The position numbers and the translations under genes were made by a program. A DNA stretch of 64,000 nucleotides from Glandiceps talaboti (lineage: Eukaryota; Hemichordata; Enteropneusta; Spengelidae), in the NCBI RefSeq assembly GCF_964340395.1, contig NC_135571.1, forward strand, positions 2,706,611 through 2,770,610, in the 5' to 3' direction. The notes under the pieces were generated by a model. That model did not search any database. It saw only the letters and a list, made by a program, of their open reading frames with translations, and had not been told where the DNA came from. Shown here one piece after another: positions 1 to 13,007 of the stretch (its first letter is position 1; each line of letters begins with the position of its first letter).

Positions 1-621
1 GCTGAAGTTGTTAGTTGTACGCATTTGGTCACTAAGTCTATTAGAATGGGAGTTTTGTAACCAAGGTGGTCTTCAAATGGCACCCAAGCACTACTTATAT
101 TGAAGTTGTGACACCTGGAATCAATAACATGGAACATCCATTACCGTTGGCAAGGTCTGCAAACACACTGTGTATCCATAGAAACGGAGAAACAACGAGC
201 CTGACTATGAATGGAGGAATTAAAAAATATGTTTCACGTACACTTAATAGAACATTACAGAATTTGACAAAATTTTCCAATAACTTACATCTTAATTAAA
301 TAAATATCCATCTGTACATTTAGTGTGTTCATTGGTAGGTCAGTACAACAAATAATGCAATATTTGATTACTGCAGTCCCCAGGGAATATTTCTGTAAAG
401 TAGCTTGACGTTGTAACTTTGTGTTGTTCTCCCTACGCATAAACAACGTCCATGCAATCTCTATTGAGTGTAAATAAATTGTTAATATAGTAAATTGGGA
501 TTTTTCGTACTGTGACTTTGCAAGTAGACATTGAAACAAATAGAACTTGATCTAACTTGGTTTTCAATACCTTTTAAATTACATATATGGAGGCTCTCTC
601 TCACTGTCGCTTTCGATTTCA

Positions 622-766
<145 letters not shown>

Positions 767-1138
767 AACATGTATGTGTATATACTACATCTAGAGTATA
801 TGTGCAATCGTCTTACTCAATACTAGTCTAATACAAGTTTATTGTGCTGAAAGAAGTACATTAAATTTTAACTTTGAGTTTTTTAAAATTGGTTTTGTCA
901 GATAATTAATTGATGAAAACAGTTAATGTAAAAAAGCTCAGAAGTTCCGTTTCCGAATCAAATTAATGTGGATACAATATCGATTGATAACGAATCATTA
1001 CTCAAAAGCGGAGATGGAGCCATGGAAATTATATTTGAAGGTTGTCTTACTTTTTTTATCTCCTATTGCGTGGTAGTTGTGCTCCGCTCCGTCAATATAC
1101 CTTTGACTGGTGTTACTGTTGTGATGGTTCTGTGTGTG

Positions 1139-1139
1139 T

Positions 1140-1195
<56 letters not shown>

Positions 1196-1223
1196 GGTGG
1201 TGGTGGTGGTGATGATGATGATG
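1139..1223 (+). repeat. (TTG)n-(TGG)n-(ATG)n microsatellite
   Basis: Three successive trinucleotide blocks. On the minus strand it reads as poly-Gln or poly-Asn in open frames, without other coding support. Confidence 0.95.
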
Positions 1224-2770
1224 TTTTACGGCTGTTGTTACCAATAAATCGTTCCCTTTCAAAATCCAAAATTTATAATTTTGATGAGATTTTGTGTTTG
1301 AGATTGTGGATGTCCTTTTAAGGAAACATCTTAGGGTTTCATTTTCTGCGTTTATTTTCTTTATAACATCTACAACATGTATATCATAATAAGTATAGTT
1401 TAATAGCATTTTTTGCTTGCCACTAGCTGAAAAAAAGTACCTCTCGCAGCAAGAAATGGAAAAGTATTCGGCAAATAGCATAATATATATATGACCCTAG
1501 CCGATATTACACCTGTATGTGATCTGCCTGACCATGATCCGAGTCCATGATCTTAGGTGTTGTGAGACAAGGTTACACATAGCAGTCCCCGAGGAAATGT
1601 CACCTTGAATAAATATTGTCAAAGGTGGAACCCTTTCTCATGCACATATTTGCATAACATTCATATTATAGGGTCGCAAGCTGAGTTCATATGTTTTTTG
1701 GATGTAATTTTATCTGCATGTTGAAAGGTACTCATAGTATTCTACTTACTGATGTATACTTAGCCATCATTTTCAATATTGATTGAACTCAAACCTGGTA
1801 CAAGGATATAACTTATAAATGGCCCAATAACGTAATTTATTATTAAGTGTAAAAAATGTACAGGAACTCCCAATCAACAGTTCTAACAATGACAGAACAC
1901 AAATTGTAATGTCACAGAAGCATGTGTTCATCAGCATTAAGATTATACTAGAATATTTTAATCGAGGATTTTTGTAAGTATTTACACTTGACGCTCAGAT
2001 TGTGCCAGTTTAAAGATGTATTGAAATATTGTTTCCTGTACAATGCAATCGTTTTCTCTATCTGTAGTATACTGTAACTGTAACTAAAGAAGGTACATCA
2101 GCACCTCGCATATTTAAGACTAAACCAGCCAGCATATAGCCTGAATATAGTTCAGATAAGACGATGCCCTACTTACTAAAACTAAAGATGTATTGCAATG
2201 TAAAGAATCAAACACCAAACATAGTACGGATGGATAGTGCAGATAATGAAATATTATGGTTTTTTTCTGACCAAATTTTCTTGAAGCAAATTAAACCTTT
2301 TCAGACATACTAACAAGATGAAGTGAACAGCGCCAGTTCCATCTCAATATATACTTTCAGATTGAATTGTCAACAACAAATTGAGTTACCTAAGTTGATC
2401 TGATGTTATGACTTAATCAAATCGTTTCCCTGGATACTCATAGTGCAAAATGCATTAGTACTGGCACCATACATACCTTAGACAGGGATAAGCTTTTATA
2501 TGTCACAGTGAAACCCTCTTAATCTAACGTAAGCTCTTTTAATGTTAGGATCAGTAGTCTTTTGTATAGAAAAAAGTCTGAGTATTATCAAATTACGTGG
2601 ATGTGTACGTGTACTGAATACATGACGGCAGTAATACCGTTTTAGTAATACAGTGTTTGTAACTACATACAGAAATGGTTATAAGGTTAATTTAGTAAAC
2701 AAAGATAAGCATAACGTATGTCTCTCTATCGGTACCTCTGCCTCTGTCAGTCTTGTTTAACTATTTCTAT

Positions 2771-2867
2771 CTGTATGTATGTATGTATGTATGTATGTAT
2801 GTATGTATGTATGTATGTGTATGTATGTTTGTCTGTCTGTCTGTCTGTGTGTGTCTCTGTCTATCTA

Positions 2868-2909
<42 letters not shown>

Positions 2910-2915
2910 CGTCCC
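2771..2915 (+). repeat. (GTAT)n-(GTCT)n-(GTCC)n microsatellite
   Basis: Tetranucleotide run that changes unit stepwise from GTAT to GTCT to GTCC, consistent with point mutation followed by expansion. Confidence 0.97.
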
Positions 2916-4692
2916 TATATCTCTTTTCATCAGTAACTCTGTCTCACGTATGTCCATCAGTTTTCCTGACCGACTATCACCAAGCTGTTTGTTTTTACCA
3001 TGAATATTTAGCTCGTCTAGATCAATCTATAGTTTCACTTCTCCTACGTTTGAATGAGAAATCACTCAACATCTGACTGTAACAGAGAGGGCTTCCTGAA
3101 ATTGTCCACACTTGTCCTTTAATATAAATGCTCTTTCTGATGAATTACTTGCAGCACAAAGTACACCAGTCAAGGTTTTTGAAAATTTTGACGACCTGTT
3201 GTAATACTTAGATTTATCAATAAAAAATTCTTTATATTCATTTTTGGAACCTGTGCATCAATTGACGACAGGAAACAGTCGTCCCATCTATTCACGCGTA
3301 CTCTATACAAATACTTAATCTGCACGCCAAAACTTCATGTGATGGCTAATTCTCACGCAAAATATGATCACAACCAGATTCTTTTTCCCGACGCTTTTTA
3401 TCCCTTTTGAGGTATTAAAATGGTATTCGCACGCAACAAGATCACAAAGTTCAAGGCTTCTGTAAACGACACCATCACAAGTCTATAATAAACATGGCTA
3501 GTAGCACACCTTTGAGGAAAATATGTACACTAATTATGAAGTTTTTTGAATATTGCTCTTTACAATTATTACCCCCTAGGACGGACCTTTAGCAGCCTTT
3601 ATGCATCCTCAACTCTCCGGGGAATATGCACCCCATTGCAGCCTCTATAAGCGCATGTGCGTATTAGCCATTCATGAAAAGACCGCGACCGGACTCTAAT
3701 CTACAACCTGCAGATTTGAATCCGAGATTACACATTTTCAATTAAGATTTTACATGAAGATTAAGATCAGCACTGTTTGTCTATTATGACGACACAACAT
3801 TTCAAGGCGTCAATTGTAAATGTATTTACTTGTTTGAGAGTATTACATGTTTGTTAGTAATAGTCTAAGACTAATAGGTATCACTTTGACATGACCGTAG
3901 ACTAAACAAACGGAAGCAATTTTCAAAACAAACCATAAAAGTTTTCTCTTAGTTTGAAAGGAAATATGCTTGTATTTTTGTGAAAACTTTGGGTAGTTAA
4001 TGTTGAAAGTATTTTTGGAAAATGTGAGTAGATTTAACGAATGAATTTATTGTATTAACTGTTCCATTGTGATAGTCATAGTTGTAATTAAAGAGAAAAT
4101 GTAATATGCTTTATAATCAACAAAACGTCAAAATGTTTTATTTAAAGTGTTCCCTGTAATTCCTGGAATGAGTGGGATTCGTTCCTACTTGACATGAAAG
4201 ACTCAAACTGAAGTATTAACATAGAAAGCCAAACCACAAAGCAATCACCATAAATAGAGGACCACTTAAAACGCATGCACGCAATACTGTAAACGTATCG
4301 CCTGCTTTATAGCTGCAATCGTTAAATGTTAAATTAACTTTAGTCTGTGTAAGTCCACTGTCTCTCAAACACAACACGAGATTAAGGATTTTCAAATTAG
4401 ATTTTTGTATTGAAAATTTGACTCAGCACGTGTCGATTGAAAAATGGCGTCTACTTAATAAGATAATGGACATTGCATTTATAATAAACGGGCTTTATCA
4501 GTGAAAGTGTTTTTAGACATCAAATTGGAACTATGTGTTGTCTTGCAAAAGTTAAAAGAATAATTCAAATGTGTACCTTTAGTGGATATATCATATCACC
4601 GACGTTGGTTTGTTTAAAGCTGCTCTGGTTTCAACTGGAATTATGTTGTTTGAAACTGTTATCAGATATAATTATTCGCAATATCAATGACC

Positions 4693-4905
4693 AGAGTTGA
4701 ATCACCTGTGGGTAAACGTATTCATGTAGCTGTACACACAATATGCTAAACAAATCCAATCAGAGAGATTGCTGGGTTATATTAGCACCCTAAATCAGCA
4801 CCCCTAACGCGACCACAATTCAACCTGTTAACCACTTTGTATGGATATAATCGACCTCTAATTAACATGTACAATTATGTATGAATTGTTGACTATGATT
4901 GTTAT
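4693..4905 (+). repeat. Dispersed repeat family 1, copy 1
   Basis: Shares the blocks GTTGAATCACCTGTGGGTAA, AAATCCAATCA and GACCTCTAATTAACATG, in the same order, with five other places in the window. Diverged; the second half is poorly preserved. Confidence 0.6.
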
Positions 4906-4985
4906 AGTTTTGTACACCCCCTTAGATCCTATAAGTTTAGCTATGTCTTGGAGACATTGCAACATATAGAGGGGCTGGCTAAAAC

Positions 4986-5000
4986 GGGGGGGGGGGGGGG
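4986..5000 (+). repeat. Poly-G tract
   Basis: Fifteen consecutive G residues. Confidence 0.97.
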
Positions 5001-5604
5001 TAAAGAACTTTTGTATCTCATTTAGCACTGATACATCCAGACTACATGTTTAGTCTACATGTTTTAACCAGCTATCTATGTAGGTGCATTTAACTAAAGC
5101 TATCGGTTGAAAATGTGAGCCAGTTTTCCCCTAGTTTACAACCAATTTGAGACTGGAAAATGCTTGAGTGCTTTCAACCGACACGAACAAACTTGTATCA
5201 CCAATGTGACACATGACAGCATTTACTGCCATCGACACAAGTTTGGTAAATAATCATATCTATTGTGGGAGAATCTCAAATGGATGTCAGGTAACATACA
5301 TTAGTTTGCATGATGTGTAGTCCAGTCTGTAAAGGGAGTTTAGATAACGATAAGAGTACCTACGTTTTTTGTAGTTTAAGTGAGTTCTTGCTATACTGAC
5401 ATTTGCAGTAACCAATTAGAGTTTTTACTAGTACATGAGTATTAGTTTGATTGCATTACTGTCAACTCAAATGTTAGCATCCATGTGTTTATACTAACAC
5501 TAAATGGTCAAAATATGTTAAATCGCTGTCCTCGCGGTATTGGAACTTAGTACGATTATACACAAAGAACGGCGAGCTTGTGATTTACAAGTTACCTTAC
5601 ATAC

Positions 5605-5837
5605 ATTGACTGTATACATACATACATACATACATACATACATACATACATACATACATACATACATACATACATTGACTGTATACATACATACATACAT
5701 ACATACATACATACATACATACATTGACTGTATACATACATACATACATACATACATACATACATAACATCACATCACATCATATTACATTACATTACAT
5801 TACATTATATTATATTACATTACATTACATTACATTA
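5605..5837 (+). repeat. (CATA)n blocks with a repeated spacer, then (ATTAC)n
   Basis: Three (CATA)n blocks each preceded by CATTGACTGTATACATA (TTGACTGT at 5606, 5674 and 5723), followed by an ATTAC-type pentanucleotide run. The spacer shows that a composite unit of about 50-70 bp was duplicated. Confidence 0.95.
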
Positions 5838-7978
5838 ATTTTGTTCTGCACTAAATGAAAATGTAAGTTTATTAAAATGACAATGTTAAGTTTATGGTGC
5901 ATTCTCGCAAGACAGAGTTCTTATTCTTCGAAATAAAAACCGGCTTGTTAAGAACGGTACCGTAAAACGGTCGTGGTTTGCGACGATGTTGTGGTGTGAA
6001 TGTTCTCACTAACGTTTGAGGTAATCGACCTATATGTATCGTATTCCGTCGTATATTCACACTAACTTTAATTAACTTTGCATTGCAACATGGCTATTCT
6101 TATTTGAAGTATTTTTATGGGGAAATATTCGTGATTTAATCACGTATAGTACACAGATGACAAACATAAATGCTATCTGAAGTCGGTACCATGACTATAA
6201 CGTACCATTCATTCAGACACACACACGCAATATGACACGTATACTCATGGCTACAACTGGCGAAAGAACCTGCGTGCGGTTGCTTTAAAACGAAGTAATC
6301 TAAGTGAGGACAACAGAAAAACACAAATTATCTATGGTTTTCCTCAGTGTTTCAGTTAATAACGGTAATAGTATAACAGTCACACTTGCTAGGTAGTGTG
6401 TATTGGTTCAAATTGGTAAACAGGGTTAGGGGATTAAGGGTCCCTGTCATTTAAATATGGATAAGTCACGGACACTAATAACATGCATATCTTTATATGA
6501 ATCTTGCCTTTACCTGATTGCCACGTGCAAGCAAACTTAAAAGCACTGGTGTTATTTCGCGAGTTGTACATACCTTGTATTATTAAACGGTTAACACTGT
6601 ACTTTTGAAGAAGAAATCTCATTTCCTTCAGTAATCTGTGTTCGACCTGAGAGAAAACTATAATAGCAACATTGTTTATTCATATACATCTATGTGATAC
6701 TTAAGGCATTACCTGTTATGCTTGAAATGGCGATTTTCTTTTACTATAGTACTATCTAGCTATTAAAACAGACAACGGTAATGTCTTTAATAAGATCTAT
6801 CTTAAGATAGGTAAATTGACCCTATCCAATAATCTTGTCGGCAAGTAATGTCGGAATCGATTCTACAAAGCCGAAGAACAGAACGACTCTGAAAGTACAC
6901 TGTATAGCTGACAAGCAATTTCCAATGGAATGGCCGTCGGTAGATAATTACACTTTATACATGTCAAGATACAGTCCAGTGTACTTCGGTAATATTATTC
7001 ACCGAGGGTACATAAAAGTACAATCGTATGCCATTGATGTCTGGTCAGCTTACAAACCATTCTCAGCTTTATTCAAAGCACCGACAATATAATATATGTT
7101 TAACAGTAAAACTTCACAACGAGTAAACAACGGAAAGTAATAAGGAAATGTTTAATGTTTTCAGCTAAGTTTGATATATTGAAGCAGAATGTGTTCCTTC
7201 TTTATTGACACAGTATCCTTTCTCAAAAGAAATGTATATTGAGAAGTTACTATGCCCTTTTATCAACTTATTCAACAACATGCAACGCCATATAGTACCC
7301 ACAGAAGCAACTGATACATGTACAGGCAATGCATAATTTCTGTCATATTTGTCAATATGAAATACTATATTATAATGTTTTCTATGTTATCCTTACTTGC
7401 ATAAACTGTGTATGAATACAATTTGTGTATCAAACGAATACAAAACATAGTTTAATACAATCTGCTAAGGTCGTATTGTATCACCACTGTGACAATACTG
7501 TTAGGCGGCTAGTCTAACTTCCAAATGTCATTGTATAAGGTCACTCATCACATTTTCAGGAGATTAATATTAAAAGTCCAGAAGCTGTGTGACAATAATA
7601 TCCGCAACCTGCAGTGATTTGAGATAAGGACAGTCAAGGCTTACGAAAGTCTGATAAACTTCATTGTTGGAAAAGAATGTTTAAACATTTCTGAATTGTT
7701 TGACAAATATGCTAGGGTGTACATACTTTACAAGATATAATGCTTTAAACAAGCGTCCAAATATGGCACATATTATCAGAGGACGAGGCGACTCTGTTAT
7801 ATAATGAGCAAAACAACTAGTGAACCAAGGGTCGACTGATATACTTACGTATCGGCGACGTAAACTGATGTTCAGATATCAACATAGTCAAGATGATCCT
7901 TCAGCAAGGAACCAGTAACACCAGTAACGTAGCCATAGCCCTAGACACTGCTACACATAAACAGATCCAGATACAGAC

Positions 7979-8304
7979 ACATACATACATACATACATAC
8001 ATACATACATACATACATACAGAGACACACACACACGTACGTAACATACATACATACATACATACATACATACATACAGAGACACACACACGTACGTAAC
8101 ATACATACATACATACATACATACATACATACATACATACATACATGCATACATACATACATACATACATACATACATACATACATACATACATACATAC
8201 AGACAGACATACAGACACATGCATACATACATACATACATACATACATACATACATACATACATACATACATACATACATACATACATACATACATACAT
8301 ACAT
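7979..8304 (+). repeat. Long (CATA)n microsatellite
   Basis: About 325 bp of CATA repeats, interrupted twice by a near-identical insert of the form AGAGACACACACACGTACGTAA (about 8022-8044 and 8079-8099) and by CATG/CAGA variants. Confidence 0.97.
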
Positions 8305-11300
8305 AACAATGAAAGAAGACGAGTCTGTTATTTCATTATGGATTTACAATATACCTTATGATCCTTTTAGTGAAACGGACCGTAGTACTCACAGTAAACA
8401 CCATAGTCTTTTTTTCATTTTGATTCGTTGAATTGTGATATCGTATGTGTGTCATGACTTCGGGGTTTGATAGGATAAAGTAAATTCCACGACTTGATGA
8501 CAAGAAGATTAGTTTCGATCGCTGTGGGTGCCTAGCTGTCGTAATAAGTGGTTAATAATTCATTGTAAGGCCATAGCCTGTCTGGGAACGGCTACATCAT
8601 ACAAAGTATATGACTATGTTTGGTGATGTAAGCGTATTCATCATAGCCATCGAACATGTAAAACAGAGATGTTTGTATTGAGAGTTTAAATTTGCTGATA
8701 ACACTATCATGTATAGTGTGGAAATAGTCATAATGTATAGTTGTACTCGACCTGTCATGACCTTTTAATGTTATCAACTATATATTCTGACAGGAGACAG
8801 GGATGTTTTCATATTGATGAGCACTAACTCTGTGTGAAGATAAGATATACCCGAGGTGAATACTGAACACGTAGGTAAAACACTAGCATTGTGTTGTCTA
8901 GACAAAAGAAAATCAGTCATTTTGAACTTTCAGTAATATGTTGTAAGATTATATTTCCTCGACTTAATATAAAATAATTCATCACGTTATACTATCACAT
9001 GAGGGCACGTTCTTTCATATTATGTCCCTGGCATAAATAGCGAGTCAGGATAATTTGTGTTTTTCCATGAAATGTGAAAGCTACTGCTTTCATACACCAT
9101 ATGAGTGATTTATGCTAATTCGGTCGAGCTTTTGCTCAGTTCAGTGGCACCGTCTTCACCATCGTCGTTGTTGTTTTTTTCCATGTGAATGTGAATATGA
9201 ATGACGTGAATGTTTTAATTTTCAGAAATTATGTCCTTTATATTTTATGATTTCATGGGGCCAGAGGATTTTTTAATCCGTCTTTTTTCCCCTTTTCTAT
9301 TTTTTCTTCAGTATATGGAATTTTTTTTTCTATTCCGAAATAAATAAATAATAATAATGATAATAATAATAAATAAGACTATTATATTATATTATGCATT
9401 GCCATTGAAATATTATCTAAACGAGAAAATAACAATTTTAGTATCAAAAATAAATGTTTGCTTCGCCAGTCTAGTTTTGAAAAGATTATTCGAAGAAGGA
9501 ATTAACAAAATAATCAAATTCTTTCCCGTTGTGATTTTCTTGCTACAATCAACATATACCATACTGCTCATTCGTAGTAAACAACAGACGATGAAAACCT
9601 ATTGAGCTGAACAAAGGAAGATGGGCACACCAGTGATTTACAAGAAACGTGGTCAGTGAAAACATTCCAGTAAAACGTATCCTGCAGTGGGTCCAAAATG
9701 AATGGCAAAACACATATGTGTTGTGTGATATGTTTGTGAACATTTTCATGGTTAGATCATGCATGGTTTGTTGTTCCAGCTTTTGTGACATTGTTTTGAC
9801 ACGATACGCTTATCACATATACTTAACTAGGACTGTATGTAACAAGGGTCGTGCTCAATTTGACCCTGTCGAACAACGGGGGTTTCCCCGAGTACTTCGG
9901 TTTCATCCTGCTTCTTTAAAACTAAGGTGCGACCATTTACCAAATTTCTTAATTTCTTTGGACGAATAATGACTATTGTTATTGATTATAGTCAAGGCCA
10001 CTGTCTAGCCCATTCTGATTTCGCAGCTCGTTACATTTTCAGAACAAAACAGAATTCAACGATTCGATACTGTAATCAAAGTATATTTATTCAAAATGTT
10101 TTGAAAACAAAACTATCAACAAATTAGATAAAGCATGAGGTTGAAAATTCACTTCTATATCACAATTCTGTATCGAGACAGAAGATTGATGATAGCATTG
10201 ACTAATTCTACTAAGATATTAATGTAAGACACACATTTGCAAAATAGTAGAAGTCAAAGTTCATAAATGTTTTTCTACTAGATGATTGAACAAGATAGTA
10301 ATACATAGTGAGAGGATAAACCCAGTTGTTTTTAAACTTCGATTTGTTTTACGATTAATAATGTCGAGTTATCTCATGATGACCTTTCTTTAGTCTACCT
10401 CTGTACTTATATTTTCTTTTCGTCGTGTTCTTACGATTAAAAATACGAAACGTTCAACTTTGAACTTTGAGGTTTGAGTATTAAAGCGGAATACTTAATT
10501 ATAACAAATGATTCACAAACTTAGTAGTGCTGTATGAAAATGCAAAACGTGTCAACGGGAAAGCTCGTTGATCAGTAAAGTAAGAACAAACTTTAAAAAA
10601 ATTAATTGTTTCCACGTTAAAGTGAATTGATTTTCGTCTGCGAATAAGGTAACTTATCTTTCACAATTTTTTTGAATGACGTCACGTTATTTTCCTCACT
10701 TATTATATTGTAGAGCTTTCATTTAACTCTGTAGATCACATCGCTATTGCTACATGTACATGTGATTGACATTCGACTGACACGTGATTGACATGTGGTT
10801 GACATGCAATTTCATATGATTGACATCTAACTGAAACACATAGTTTACTCCTTACTCTTGCTCCAGTGACATTACTCGAAATAGTCTCACCCTACCACGT
10901 TTACATTACATCGATACGCCCTAGCTAATTCATTATTATTTCATTATAAGCTATATTGATATAATCAAGATACATCACTTTGAAACATCCCATCCCTATC
11001 CTACATACAATTAACACACAACTCAACAATGAATCACCGCCCTTTGATACGATGGTGTTATGTAGATGAGTCTTGTTTTCCTTTTATGACACATTGTCTA
11101 CTAAAATGAGGAAAATACAACCCTACCAACAATTGTTTGGAAATGCAGCTGATCAGAACTGGCTTGAAGGTGCCATCAAGTCTATCCCTATCAAATTGAC
11201 ATACATTGATGCAAAAACAATAGTGGGTGAATCAGGTGAAGATTCACATGATGCTTATTCTTTTATCATGTTTATTTATATCTGTATTGTATAATGCAGT

Positions 11301-12494
11301 ATGAATAACTTTCTTGTACATAAAGAAACTAATAAAAGAATGGCATAAACCTACACTTAGAGGCACTCGAGATTATTTTTTGTTGTTGTATCAACGTATG
11401 CCAGTTGATAGTATGATTGATAGTATGACGAGGAGAAGACCTTTCTACAAAACCTGTTTTCGACGTCTACTAGTCTACAGATAAAACGACGAACTGATTC
11501 GCAGCATTTCTAGGATTGTATTTCTTTCTATTAAATTGGGGTATTAATACTTCAAAAAGATAACGTGTAAGTATATAAACCAGACCATAGAAATGTGTAT
11601 GTATTCCTCCAGGGAATGTCAACTGTTAATTTTACAAAGTGTACAGCGAAAACAACTTTGGTTGCAACTGGGTCAAAATAAATGTCAGAATGTCTTTATC
11701 ATTACTATTACTAAGGCTACCGGTCTGTTCAGTAACTTGAAGTAATAAAATAATTGAATAAAGCTTTACGTGACTGCAGACAACAGATTGAATTAGCTTA
11801 TTTCATTATATAAATCGTCTGTCGTGTAATGTCACGAATTTGCATTTGTCTGTCAATTAATCAAATGGTAGTGTGAGTTTTTTGTGCGACACAAATTCGT
11901 TCAAGGTCAGTATTCCACAATCTTATTAAGGAAGCTTTAGGAAGTGTCGCTGGAGCCAATTTCCCAGTGAAAGAGTGTTCTTGGTGCTTTTGAAATATCA
12001 AGGAAATTTGAGAGTTAAGATCTTGTTTTCTTGGAAATCAATTACCTTTAATCTTGCCATAGTATATATAGGGTACGACGTCACACATTCTCAGAATGAC
12101 CACTATAGGGTAGTTCAAAATGGGCAATATGGCGATAAACATGAACTTGAAAAACCAGACATTAAGATTTTGCTTAAAATTTATACCGATGATAACTAAA
12201 TGTAAAAAGAAGTGCAAATCAATAGTCACCTCATCAATCATTATTAGTGAACTTGTTCTTTTAGTGAACTTATCCTGTAGTATATCATTTAGTGGCCATT
12301 TTGGATTGAAACATGGGTGGACTTTCATCCAATTTACCTAGATTTCAAATCTGTTCATGATTACTACTGAATTATTTTCTTGATTTTAACAGGGAATAAT
12401 CATCTAAGTAAATTGCAAAGTGTTGTTTCCAAAATCTAAACAATGTACATGAGACACTTGGTTTAGTTTGGTGTATTTTCAGTCGACATAATTC

Positions 12495-12500
12495 TTTATT
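12495..12500 (-). promoter_or_regulatory. Possible polyadenylation signal of nAChR-like gene
   Basis: AATAAA on the minus strand about 400 bases beyond the stop codon, the first such hexamer I find there. Such hexamers are frequent by chance in AT-rich DNA, so this is only a candidate 3' end. Confidence 0.25.
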
Positions 12501-12896
12501 TGCTGCCAATCACACTTATGTGTTGGTGTGTTGTATACCAATCACCTGATTGTCAACTGACAACTTAATTGCTATTCTAGTCTAAATAAGTTACAGAACT
12601 AAAAAATTATTCAATTATCATACATATAATAAATAATGTTCACACACGAAATTGTGTTCAAATGTCACACATTGTATCATAAAAATACAATGATATTGAA
12701 TATTCACGACGTTATTCTATTGAATATTCATGAAAAGATTTGCATAATGTCCTTTAAATATGTACACGTTTCAATATGGTTTAGATATAGACTGTAACTA
12801 TCCTATCTATATCACAAATTCGTAGCCCCTTTCTAGGAAATTTGTTCATTCTCGATATCAACTTCCAGAGGACGGGTTTTCTTCTCATTCCCATTT

Positions 12897-13007
12897 TTAT
12901 GTAATTTTTGACAGCATGATGCTTGCACCCAACGCACTTGATAAGGCAAAGAACATTAGAAGGAACCTATCGATGACTGTGACCAGCAGTTTCCATTCTT
13001 CTTGCAA
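12897..13007 (-). CDS. nAChR-like gene, exon 6: M4 and stop codon
   Basis: 111 bp, 36 codons plus TAA (12899-12897), residues 490-525. Starts LQEEWKLLVTVIDRF, which matches the family's pre-M4 amphipathic helix pattern EW...A.V.DR, followed by a hydrophobic span LLMFFALSSALGASIML (M4) and a four-residue tail, SKIT. The preceding intron ends in a long pyrimidine tract and CAG. Phase 0 matches the donor of exon 5. This exon is too short to be found as an open frame but is unambiguous by its motif, phase and position. Confidence 0.92.
   Translation of the reverse strand: MQEEWKLLVTVIDRFLLMFFALSSALGASIMLSKIT

Noticed and set aside
1063-1481. Poly-Gln, poly-Asn or poly-His frames
   Set aside because: They come from a TTG/TGG/ATG microsatellite; flanking residues show no coding character.
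7901-8309. Long overlapping open frames of Met-Tyr-Val-Cys repeats
   Set aside because: Translation of a (CATA)n microsatellite, open in several frames at once; the same applies to frames over the other tetranucleotide runs.
9649-9969. 106-codon plus-strand open frame
   Set aside because: No motif, no splice context and composition like the surrounding non-coding DNA; overlaps another open frame on the opposite strand.
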